A DNA stretch of 5,482 bases from positions 1 through 5,482 of the forward strand of contig NZ_NUNF01000077.1 in assembly GCF_002585305.1 (NCBI RefSeq), in the 5' to 3' direction. This DNA is from Bacillus sp. AFS037270. Its GTDB lineage: Bacteria; Bacillota; Bacilli; Bacillales_B; DSM-18226. The position numbers and the translations under genes were made by a program. Below the pieces are notes generated by a model. That model worked only from the letters and a program-made list of their open reading frames with translations. It did no database searches and was not told where the DNA came from. This document shows positions 1 through 4,732 of this stretch, piece after piece. Every line of letters starts with the position of its first letter. The first letter of the stretch is position 1.

Positions 1-36
1 TTTCTCGACCGCTTCAATAAAGAATTTTCATATTAA
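1..36 (+). CDS. 3' end of an unidentified protein (partial)
   Basis: Reading from base 1 gives 11 sense codons (FLDRFNKEFSY) and a TAA at 34-36. The stop lies two bases before a strong intrinsic terminator, which is what the end of a plus-strand gene should look like. One of the other two plus-strand frames stops within this stretch and the other reads on through the terminator. The tail is too short to assign a family. Only the position of the stop and the terminator behind it support this call. Confidence 0.5.
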   Translation, partial: FLDRFNKEFSY

Positions 37-37
37 T

Positions 38-79
38 AAAAAAGGAATAAACCGGGGGAAACGGGTTTATTCCTTTTTT
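38..79 (+). terminator. Intrinsic terminator after the left-edge gene
   Basis: A 16-bp perfect inverted repeat (38-53 with 64-79) closes a 10-base G-rich loop. The descending arm ends in six T residues. The A-tract on the left arm means it could also work for minus-strand transcripts, such as readthrough of the recombinase remnant. Confidence 0.9.
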
Positions 80-226
80 AATTCAGGAGCGTGTAGGTAT
101 TGTTTCCTAAGTAGTGAATTACCTAACCTGATGAGTTAAAGATTGTGAGGAATTGTACTTAAAGTAACTGGGTGCGAGGATAAAAAAGCAATTCTTTTTA
201 GGGGCATTACTATAATACATTTTCTT

Positions 227-451
227 TTAAAAAAACTTCCAATAAAGTTCTTGCCGTAAACTCCTACTTAACTGTGCATATATCCTAGTAGTTTCACTTT
301 TCTCATGTCCTAATAAGCTCTGTATGACTTCAAGAGGTGCACCATTATTCAACAAATGGGTGGCATAGCTATGCCGCAGCTGGTGAGGGTGAATTGTTTT
401 ATTGATGCTAGGCAGTATAGTTGAAGAAGCTAGGGGAAAAACTAGCAGAAA
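227..451 (-). pseudogene. Tyrosine recombinase (XerC/D-like integrase), C-terminal remnant
   Basis: The minus strand encodes the end of a tyrosine site-specific recombinase catalytic domain. Visible motifs are box II HPHQLRHSYATHLLNNG (His 383-385, catalytic Arg 374-376), the LLGHE box (His 305-307), and the nucleophile tyrosine in TTRIYAQL (codon 278-280). The normal C-terminal helix follows, then TAA at 227-229. The frame is closed upstream by a TAG at 452-454, so the core-binding domain and the first catalytic Arg and the Lys are absent. Clear family resemblance begins near base 404; codons 405-451 may already be unrelated sequence. There is no plausible start or ribosome binding site. Complete relatives are roughly 280-380 residues, so this is a dead fragment of an integrase or recombinase. 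It cannot catalyse strand exchange by itself. Confidence 0.88.
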
Positions 452-469
452 CTAAAAGTGAAGTTGAAA

Positions 470-476
470 AAGGTGG
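470..476 (+). promoter_or_regulatory. Ribosome binding site that fixes the CBO0543 start
   Basis: AAGGTGG lies 5 bases before the ATG at 482. The in-frame GTG at 458 has no purine-rich element ahead of it, so translation most likely begins at 482. Confidence 0.7.
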
Positions 477-481
477 ATTTG

Positions 482-1048
482 ATGACTTACCAAGAAGGAT
501 TGGGTCAAATAGATAAAGCAACTCAAAAAATTACTGAAGCTAATCAGTTAATTATTGACTCAATTATGAACGCTTTTTTATTTACGTGGCAATGGTGGAT
601 CGCTTTAGTAATGTTAGTTGTACCTTGGATTATCTGGGTGATTTTCCGTGAACGTGAGAGTTCAGCTCGTATATTTTCCGCTGGTTTATTAGTGATGGTT
701 TTAACCGAAATCCTTGATACGGTTGGTGTTAGTTTTGGAAAGTGGGCTTACCCAGTGAAAGTTATACCTGTAGCCACGCTAAACTTCTCATTTCGACTTT
801 CTCTTTTACCTGTGTTAGTAATGCTGTTGTTGCAATGGAAGCCTCGCATTAATCCATATATTAAAGCAATTTTTTTTGGTGGATTTGGTGCATATGTGGG
901 TCTGCCAACCTTGGCTATTATAGATTTATACAAGAAAATTGATTGGACTTTTACATATTCGTTCTTTATTTTAACTTTACTGTATTTACTCGCTCACTGG
1001 TTTAGTCGAATAGATACTTTTAAAAATATTGAAAACGTTAATCGTTAG
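482..1048 (+). CDS. CBO0543-family multi-pass membrane protein
   Basis: This 188-residue integral membrane protein has a charged N-terminal segment of about 30 residues, followed by about five hydrophobic segments (roughly 37-55, 63-82, 103-118, 126-148 and 157-173). The aromatic WQWW at the start of the first membrane segment and the WAYP motif at 88-91 are typical of the CBO0543 family, widespread in Bacillaceae and of unknown molecular function. The ATG at 482 is chosen for its ribosome binding site; a GTG at 458 in the same frame would add eight residues. The gene stands alone and is followed by its own terminator. Its 5' end lies only about 30 bases from the edge of the divergent recombinase remnant, so its native upstream region was probably replaced. 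A weak promoter candidate is TTGTTT (394-399), 16 bases, TATAGT (416-421). A role should not be inferred beyond membrane localisation. Confidence 0.82.
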   Translation: MTYQEGLGQIDKATQKITEANQLIIDSIMNAFLFTWQWWIALVMLVVPWIIWVIFRERESSARIFSAGLLVMVLTEILDTVGVSFGKWAYPVKVIPVATLNFSFRLSLLPVLVMLLLQWKPRINPYIKAIFFGGFGAYVGLPTLAIIDLYKKIDWTFTYSFFILTLLYLLAHWFSRIDTFKNIENVNR

Positions 1049-1081
1049 GTTTCTTGGTTAAACTAACAGGGGCATATTTAT

Positions 1082-1109
1082 AAAAAAGCTGCCTATTGCG
1101 GCTCTTTTT
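1082..1109 (+). terminator. Intrinsic terminator of the CBO0543 gene
   Basis: GCTGC (1088-1092) and GCGGC (1098-1102) form a five-pair stem with one G-T pair and a CTATT loop. An A-run flanks the left side and TCTTTTT follows on the right. It lies about 35 bases beyond the stop codon of the membrane protein. Confidence 0.7.
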
Positions 1110-1137
1110 GTTGTTCCACTATTGCGCAGTTATTTAA

Positions 1138-1164
1138 CAAAAAAGATGAAAATCCATCTCTTTT
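1138..1164 (-). terminator. Probable terminator of the L,D-transpeptidase gene (minus strand)
   Basis: On the minus strand AGATG (1159-1155) and CATCT (1148-1144) form a short stem with a 6-base loop, followed by seven T residues (the A-run at 1138-1144, partly shared with the stem). It is about 55-70 bases past the transpeptidase stop. The stem is short, so efficiency is uncertain. Confidence 0.5.
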
Positions 1165-1215
1165 GATGTCGCACTTGATAGTAACTACTTAAGTAAAAGA
1201 GCGAGAATTATAGAT

Positions 1216-1551
1216 TCATTTATGAATAAAAACCCTAGTACCAATTGGAGCTAAAGATGATAATTCTAGAACATCATGATTAAACATTCTAATACACCCA
1301 TGCGAGACATTCTTACCTATAGAAGATGGATTATTTGTTCCATGTATACCGTAATGAGGTCTTGACAATCCCATCCAAAGGACTCCAAATGGTCTACCAG
1401 GATTAGGATCCTTGTTGATAATCGTGTATGCTCCTGTAGGTGTTGGTGATAATATTTTTCCAACAGCAATTGGGTAAGTTTTTAAAAGCCTGTTACGATC
1501 AAAAAGTTTTAGTTGGTGTTTTGATGTTGATACATCAATCCATTTTGCCAT
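1216..1551 (-). CDS. L,D-transpeptidase, YkuD catalytic domain only
   Basis: The 111-residue product is almost entirely one YkuD (L,D-transpeptidase) domain. This family makes 3-3 peptidoglycan crosslinks, or attaches proteins, through an acyl-enzyme on cysteine. The active-site signature is present: His70 in HYGIHGTNN and SHGCIRM at 83-89 with nucleophile Cys86 and Arg88. The segments TYPIAVGK (25-32) and TPTG (37-40) match what I recall of Bacillus subtilis YkuD. That protein is about 164 residues and carries an N-terminal LysM domain, which is missing here, and no signal peptide is seen. The start at 1551 is preceded by AAAAGGAG with 9 bases of spacing; an in-frame ATG at 1599 has no such site. 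It is a single-gene unit, convergent with the CBO0543 gene. In spore formers such small enzymes often act in the forespore or spore cortex, but nothing here proves that. Confidence 0.9.
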   Translation of the reverse strand: MAKWIDVSTSKHQLKLFDRNRLLKTYPIAVGKILSPTPTGAYTIINKDPNPGRPFGVLWMGLSRPHYGIHGTNNPSSIGKNVSHGCIRMFNHDVLELSSLAPIGTRVFIHK

Positions 1552-1849
1552 GAAGATCAACTCCTTTTTATGAACATGGTTTGAAGTAAATGCAGACATA
1601 TGTTAATTAACAAGAATTGTCTAGAGGAGCCTACTTTCCTTTATTAATAATTACACTATAGTCATATGTCCGTTGGGTTAGAAATGAGCATCTCTTAAAT
1701 AAAAATGGGCATTACTTTAGCCAATAAAATCTAGTTCCTATTGTAGAAATTACTTATCAGGTATAACCAATAAGTACGCAAGATGGACTTACAACTGCGG
1801 CCTTGATGCACCTAATCTCACTTCTGTCCAATTATCTTAAGACCTAGTA
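1552..1849. other. Intergenic region without a convincing gene
   Basis: About 300 bases between the transpeptidase start and the terminator at 1850. Short open frames exist (for example 26 codons on the plus strand at 1767-1844) but none has a start with a ribosome binding site. A tentative minus-strand promoter for the transpeptidase is TTGTTA (about 1613-1608) with TTTACT 17 bases on; each hexamer matches 4 of 6 consensus positions. At 1707-1719 the motif GGGCATTACTTTA repeats, with one mismatch, a sequence at 202-214 beside the recombinase remnant. Confidence 0.4.
1562..1569 (-). promoter_or_regulatory. Ribosome binding site of the L,D-transpeptidase
   Basis: On the minus strand AAAAGGAG precedes the ATG at 1551 by 9 bases. 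This decides the start against the ATG 16 codons upstream at 1599. Confidence 0.75.
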
Positions 1850-1883
1850 AAAACAGAGACTGAAATTATTCAGTCTCTGTTTT
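1850..1883 (-). terminator. Strong terminator for the 55-residue minus-strand ORF
   Basis: A 15-bp perfect stem (1850-1864 with 1869-1883) closes a 4-base ATTA loop. On the minus strand it ends in five T residues (1853-1849). The stop codon of the minus-strand ORF (1868-1866) lies in the loop, so the hairpin's first arm is coding. It has a TTTT on the plus side too and may be bidirectional, but no plus-strand gene ends just before it. Confidence 0.85.
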
Positions 1884-2033
1884 CTTATCATCTATATAGC
1901 TGTCTCTCTCTCTTTTAAAATTTATTTGGCGTTTAATTGCCTGTTTTTCCTCCTCAAGACGCCTTTTTAATGTATCAAATTGGTTTTTGGAAAGCATTAC
2001 CGTGCTGAACAACGAAGATTCATCGGCTGCCAT
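1866..2033 (-). CDS. Small charged coiled-coil-like protein, or remnant of a longer gene
   Basis: This 55-residue ORF (MAADESSLFSTVMLSKNQ at the start) continues into a highly charged helical stretch rich in Lys, Arg and Glu from about residue 20 to 45. I do not recognise the family. In its favour, the composition is protein-like and it ends exactly in a strong minus-strand terminator. Against it as an intact gene, no ribosome binding site precedes the ATG at 2033. The frame also stays open for 16 further codons upstream, to a TAA near 2081, without another ATG or GTG. The sequence just before the ATG (KKARS) reads naturally into MAADE, so this may be the C-terminal end of a longer protein whose front was lost. 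It is divergent from the 45-residue ORF at 2137. Confidence 0.42.
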   Translation of the reverse strand: MAADESSLFSTVMLSKNQFDTLKRRLEEEKQAIKRQINFKRERDSYIDDKKTETE

Positions 2034-2066
2034 CGATCTAGCTTTTTTTATATTGTTTAACTTGAG

Positions 2067-2097
2067 GACATAAAATCTTCGTTACTGCTGCATACTA
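2067..2097 (+). promoter_or_regulatory. Possible forespore (sigma-G-like) promoter of the 45-residue ORF
   Basis: CATACTA at 2091-2097 is a full match to the remembered sigma-G -10 consensus. It lies 18 bases after GACATA (2067-2072), which keeps only the ATA part of the usual -35 element. Start of transcription would be near 2104, about 20 bases before the ribosome binding site. No convincing sigma-A pair is visible in the same interval. The assignment is inference. Confidence 0.35.
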
Positions 2098-2136
2098 TTT
2101 TTATCAAATTATTTTAATGAATTGAGGTTTTTGAAA

Positions 2137-2274
2137 ATGGATGAAATGAGAACTACTAACCAAGTAGAAGAAGTAAATAAACACCTTAAAGAGATTCCCA
2201 AGGAAGTTGAAGAAAGAAGCATTGAAAATCAGCCTCAAACTGGTAAAAACGAGAAAGCCATCGAGCCGTTTTAA
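2137..2274 (+). CDS. Small hydrophilic protein of unknown function, 45 residues
   Basis: The ORF starts at an ATG preceded by GAGG (2124-2127) with 9 bases of spacing and ends in TAA at 2272-2274. The product is acidic and lysine-rich, with no membrane segment, signal peptide or cysteine. Residues about 8-28 (QVEEVNKHLKEIPKEVEER) could form an amphipathic helix, and the tail is polar. A separate transcription unit is likely: a candidate promoter lies upstream and two hairpins follow, the second a strong terminator. I do not recognise the family. A small spore-associated protein would fit the size, hydrophilicity and sigma-G-like promoter, but it matches none of the minor SASP sequences I can recall. 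Coding probability is good; function is unknown. Confidence 0.6.
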   Translation: MDEMRTTNQVEEVNKHLKEIPKEVEERSIENQPQTGKNEKAIEPF

Positions 2275-2281
2275 ACACATA

Positions 2282-2306
2282 AGACCTGTAGGAAAGCCTC
2301 AGGTCT
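2282..2306 (+). other. Hairpin after the 45-residue ORF
   Basis: AGACCTG (2282-2288) pairs with CAGGTCT (2300-2306), and AGG (2290-2292) with CCT (2297-2299). The result is a ten-pair stem with one bulged T and an AAAG loop. No T-run follows, so it is not a standard terminator. It could protect the 3' end of the small mRNA or act as a pause site. Confidence 0.55.
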
Positions 2307-2326
2307 GATCTGGCGTGGAGAACAAT

Positions 2327-2365
2327 AAAAGCAGAGTATGGGAAATTTCCCATACTCTGCTTTTT
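2327..2365 (+). terminator. Strong intrinsic terminator (38-bp palindrome)
   Basis: Bases 2327-2345 are the exact reverse complement of 2346-2364, and the descending arm ends in five T residues. It ends the small-ORF transcript. The A-tract on the other side gives it potential for minus-strand termination too. Confidence 0.9.
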
Positions 2366-2432
2366 ATTTTATGGAATTGTGTTGAAAATAAGAAATGTGC
2401 GGAGGCTTGACATCCAGCAAATTTTTCCCAAC

Positions 2433-2555
2433 CTATGAAACAGAGGCGCTTATAACTGTCTTTCCGAATAGCTTAACAACCTTGGTTTCGCTAGTCGTTT
2501 GCTTTGATTGAACGCATCCTACAATGAAACAAGTAATAAAAAAATTGCACCTCAA
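2433..2555 (-). pseudogene. Remnant of a lipoprotein N-terminus
   Basis: A minus-strand frame reads RCNFFITCFIVGCVQSKQTT followed by about 20 polar residues and a TAG at 2435-2433. The hydrophobic stretch ending in IVGC is a textbook signal-peptidase-II lipobox, and the Ser/Thr/Lys-rich continuation is typical of a lipoprotein just after its lipidated cysteine. However, only a TTG at 2555 is available as a start and no ribosome binding site precedes it. The mature part is only about 27 residues. The frame has no stop for some distance upstream and runs into the MerR promoter. This is most easily read as a decayed gene whose start and body are lost. Chance similarity cannot be excluded for so short a frame. 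Confidence 0.35.
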
Positions 2556-2579
2556 AACGGGCAGAGAAATTAAAAATTT

Positions 2580-2610
2580 TTGACTTAGAGTAAACTCTAA
2601 GTATTACTCT
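2580..2610 (+). promoter_or_regulatory. MerR-type promoter and operator of the regulator gene
   Basis: TTGACT (2580-2585) is followed by a 19-base spacer and TACTCT (2605-2610). The spacer region carries the perfect dyad CTTAGAGT-AA-ACTCTAAG (2584-2601). An over-long spacer with a central dyad is the hallmark of promoters remodelled by MerR-family activators. A 16-base-spaced alternative -10 (TATTAC, 2602-2607) could give basal transcription. The same layout recurs before the ene-reductase gene. Confidence 0.8.
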
Positions 2611-2664
2611 TTCTTAGTATCACAAATTAAAAAAGAAATAAGACATAGACATATCAGATTTAAT

Positions 2665-2669
2665 GGAGG
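2665..2669 (+). promoter_or_regulatory. Ribosome binding site that fixes the MerR start
   Basis: GGAGG lies 5 bases before the ATG at 2675. The in-frame ATG at 2663 overlaps this site and is therefore unlikely to be the start. Confidence 0.8.
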
Positions 2670-2674
2670 CGGTT

Positions 2675-3052
2675 ATGTTGACATATTCTATTGGAAAATT
2701 TTCTAAAATCGTTGGGTTAAGCGAACATACATTGAGGTTTTATGAAAAAGAAGGGTTAATAAAAGTAAACAGAGACGATAACAATGTCAGAATCTACACC
2801 GATGAAAATAAATTATGGATTGAATCACTGCTCCACCTAAAAAATACGGGGATGTCTCTAAAAGATATGAAGCAATTTGCAATGTGGGGGCATGTTGGGG
2901 ATGAAACAATGGAAGCTAGGTTAACCCTACTTAAAAATCATCGAAAAAAAGTAGTGGAAGACTTTGAGAAGCTTCGTCAAAGTTTAGAGCATCTGGATAA
3001 TAAAATTAATTTTTATGAAAATGAATTAGGAGACTGTTTCTCTACAAATTAA
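2675..3052 (+). CDS. MerR-family transcriptional regulator (AdhR-like)
   Basis: This 125-residue regulator has the standard MerR plan. The N-terminal winged helix-turn-helix includes YSIGKFSKIVGLSEHTLRFY (4-23), EKEGLI (24-29) and the wing residues RIY (39-41). A DNA-binding-domain tail follows (GMSLKDMKQF, 59-68). A long dimerisation helix occupies about 80-117, and a short C-terminal tail holds the only cysteine, Cys121. MerR proteins bind a dyad between widely spaced -35 and -10 elements and twist the DNA on sensing a signal. Such a dyad precedes both this gene and the ene-reductase, so it probably controls both. It resembles AdhR, which senses aldehydes through a cysteine in the sequence IKCMRNAG. 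The equivalent position here is His54, so the sensing chemistry must differ or use Cys121. No metal-binding cysteine pair is present. Confidence 0.92.
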   Translation: MLTYSIGKFSKIVGLSEHTLRFYEKEGLIKVNRDDNNVRIYTDENKLWIESLLHLKNTGMSLKDMKQFAMWGHVGDETMEARLTLLKNHRKKVVEDFEKLRQSLEHLDNKINFYENELGDCFSTN

Positions 3053-3058
3053 GCTACC

Positions 3059-3086
3059 AGTCGTTTTTTCTATTTGCGATTTTTTG
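3059..3086 (+). terminator. Weak possible terminator after the MerR gene
   Basis: AGTCG (3059-3063) can pair with CGATT (3077-3081) with one G-T pair, followed by T residues to 3085. The stem is short and the loop is large and T-rich, so readthrough into the ene-reductase gene is likely even without its own promoter. Confidence 0.3.
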
Positions 3087-3152
3087 ATAAATCTCATACA
3101 GACCTATTTCGAAATCATATTTTTATAGAAAAAAATACAAATGATAAAACAC

Positions 3153-3183
3153 TTGCTTTAAAGTGCACTCTAAGGATTAATCT
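3153..3183 (+). promoter_or_regulatory. MerR-type promoter and operator of the ene-reductase gene
   Basis: TTGCTT (3153-3158), a 19-base spacer and TAATCT (3178-3183) match in length and order the promoter of the MerR gene. The right half-site ACTCTAAG (3167-3174) is identical to that at 2594-2601. The left half-site TTTAAAGT (3157-3164) differs from it at two of eight bases. A weaker -35 and an imperfect dyad suggest stricter dependence on activation. Transcription would start near 3190, giving a leader of about 70 bases with a small hairpin (3208-3225). Confidence 0.75.
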
Positions 3184-3262
3184 ATTCTTGCACCAGTAAA
3201 ACACATGAAGGGTTAATAAACCTTTACAAAATAATAATAAACAAATAGAAAGAGGTTAAAAA

Positions 3263-4396
3263 ATGAACACAAAATATAGCAACTTATTTGAATCACTTAC
3301 ATTTAAAAATGGGATCACCATTAAAAATAGAGTCGTTATGGCGCCGATGACAACTTGGAGCAGCAATGATGATTACACAATTTCAGATGAAGAAGTGAAA
3401 TATTATAAAAAAAGAGTCAACGGAGCAGGACTTGTAATAACCGGCTGTACGCATGTGCAACCAAACGGTATAGGTTTTACACATGAATTCGCCGCTTATG
3501 ATGATAAATTTACTCCAAGTCTACGAAAATTAGCGGATGCGGCGAGAAGTGGTGGAGCTCCTGCATTACTTCAAATTTTCCATGCAGGGAACAAAGCACT
3601 TCCATCTTTAACTCCAGGTGGTGAGGTGGTTAGTTCCAGTGCTGTAGAGACTGAAGCTACTGGATTTGCTCCTTCAGTATTACCTAGAGAACTTTCACAT
3701 GATGAAATAATGGAAGTGATTCATGCGTTTGGAGAAACAACAAGACGAGCCATTGAAGCTGGTTTTGATGGAGTTGAAGTTCATGGTGCACATGGATTTT
3801 TACTTCAAAACTTCTTCTCTCCTTTCTTCAATAGACGTGAGGATGAATGGGGTGGATCTCTAGAAAATCGCTTGCGTTTCCCATTGGCAGTCGTTCAGGA
3901 AATGAAAAATGTGATTAAGAAGCATGTAACAAAGCCGTTTATTTTAGGATACAGAATATCTCCTGACGAACATCAAGAAGGCGGTTTGAGAATGAAGGAT
4001 ACCTGCGAATTAATTAATCGTCTTATTGAAGCAGATATTGATTATGTACATGCTTCATTGACTGATACCTTTTCCTCAAAGCCAGTCGATAGTCAAGATG
4101 AAAAAACATATCTTGAATTAATTGTTGGACATGTAAACGGCAGAGTTCCTGTAATGGCTGCAGGTTCTATGGTCACGGCTGATGATGTTGCAACAGCATT
4201 AGGTAAGGGTCTATCCTTAGCAGCGGTTGGTCATGGATTAATCATGAATCCAGACTGGGTGGAAAAGGTCCAGAATGGAAAAGAAGCTGAAATTGAGACA
4301 TCCATTAAGACTTCAAAACTAAGCGACCTGGAGCTTCCAGAAAAACTTTGGGGCATAATTCAAACTTCAGGTCCATGGTTTAAGATCGAAGAATAG
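3263..4396 (+). CDS. NADH:flavin oxidoreductase, Old Yellow Enzyme family (YqiG-like)
   Basis: The 377-residue product is a single FMN-binding TIM barrel of the Old Yellow Enzyme family. Members use NAD(P)H to reduce activated C=C bonds in alpha,beta-unsaturated carbonyls and related electrophiles. Motifs in order are IKNRVVMAPMT (20-30), the flavin-contacting LLQIFHAGN (102-110), and VEVHGAHGFLLQNFFSP (171-187) with substrate-binding His174 and His177. Next come NRREDEWGGS (190-199) and the FMN-phosphate region with AAGSM (299-303) and VGHGLIMNP (322-330). Length fits the stand-alone ene-reductases and there is no iron-sulfur extension as in 2,4-dienoyl-CoA reductase. It looks closest to B. 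subtilis YqiG from memory. The start has AGAGG 7 bases upstream. It is 210 bases from the MerR gene, under a matching operator, which points to electrophile or aldehyde stress. The sequence right after its stop is a dehydrogenase fragment. Confidence 0.94.
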   Translation: MNTKYSNLFESLTFKNGITIKNRVVMAPMTTWSSNDDYTISDEEVKYYKKRVNGAGLVITGCTHVQPNGIGFTHEFAAYDDKFTPSLRKLADAARSGGAPALLQIFHAGNKALPSLTPGGEVVSSSAVETEATGFAPSVLPRELSHDEIMEVIHAFGETTRRAIEAGFDGVEVHGAHGFLLQNFFSPFFNRREDEWGGSLENRLRFPLAVVQEMKNVIKKHVTKPFILGYRISPDEHQEGGLRMKDTCELINRLIEADIDYVHASLTDTFSSKPVDSQDEKTYLELIVGHVNGRVPVMAAGSMVTADDVATALGKGLSLAAVGHGLIMNPDWVEKVQNGKEAEIETSIKTSKLSDLELPEKLWGIIQTSGPWFKIEE

Positions 4397-4569
4397 CGGC
4401 TCGTCGCGAGGACCTATTAAAGAAATTAAAAGAAGATATTCAAATTAAGGGCGGGCAAGCTATTTATAAAGTGACGAATGTTGCCTCAAATGAACAAATG
4501 GAAGGGTTAGCTGAGGATGCTCTTAAAGAGTTTGGAAAAATTGATGTAATGGTCGCTCTTTTTCTTTAA
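4393..4569 (+). pseudogene. Short-chain dehydrogenase/reductase, internal fragment
   Basis: Directly on the ene-reductase stop codon a frame reads IAARREDLLKKLKEDIQ, then GGQAIYKVTNVASNEQ and LAEDALKEFGKIDVMV. It ends after ALFL with TAA at 4567-4569. This is the second to fourth beta-strand region of a classical short-chain dehydrogenase: the arginines after beta-2 that select NADP(H), the D/N-V pair after beta-3, and the FGKIDVMV strand that normally continues into NNAG. The glycine-rich nucleotide-binding loop is missing from the front. The NNAG motif, catalytic Ser/Tyr/Lys and the rest (about 150 residues) are missing from the end. There is no start codon with a ribosome binding site. It is a non-functional internal piece of a roughly 245-residue enzyme, probably once the next gene of the same operon. 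Confidence 0.85.
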
Positions 4570-4647
4570 CTTAAATATTACGGATAACGTCTGTTTTTGT
4601 CTATTTTTATCTTGTTTTATCGAAACTATTTATCTCAGGTGGGATAA

Positions 4648-4656
4648 TGTTATAAT
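4648..4656 (+). promoter_or_regulatory. Extended -10 promoter of the Spo0E-like gene
   Basis: TGTTATAAT is a perfect extended -10 element (TGnTATAAT). No good -35 hexamer sits at 16-18 bases, which is acceptable for an extended -10 promoter. Transcription would start near 4663, giving a leader of about 70 bases. Confidence 0.6.
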
Positions 4657-4732
4657 TTTGCTTGTGTCTAGTTACCTCATAAGATTTTCAGATATACACA
4701 GTTATATTAATTTTTCGAGGTGTGAGTCTATT

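Noticed and set aside
748..933. A 61-codon minus-strand ORF inside the membrane protein gene
   Set aside because: It lies wholly antisense to a well-supported CDS, has no ribosome binding site and a composition explained by the complementary strand.
1767..1847. Plus-strand frame of 26 codons (with LMHLISLLSNYLKT) before the terminator at 1850
   Set aside because: No start codon with a ribosome binding site and no recognisable family; too short to call even as a remnant.
1866..2274. The two divergent small ORFs as a toxin-antitoxin pair
   Set aside because: They are divergent rather than co-transcribed, neither matches a toxin or antitoxin family I know, and the minus-strand one lacks a ribosome binding site.
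2405..2416. CTTGACATCC resembles a stretch of 16S rRNA, and TTGACA a perfect -35
   Set aside because: The rRNA match is only about 10 bases and flanks do not agree. At 17 bases from TTGACA the hexamer is AACCTA, a poor -10, and no gene follows in position.
3114..3145. A/T-only hairpin between the MerR and ene-reductase genes
   Set aside because: The pairing is almost all A-T with mismatches and is expected by chance in such AT-rich DNA.
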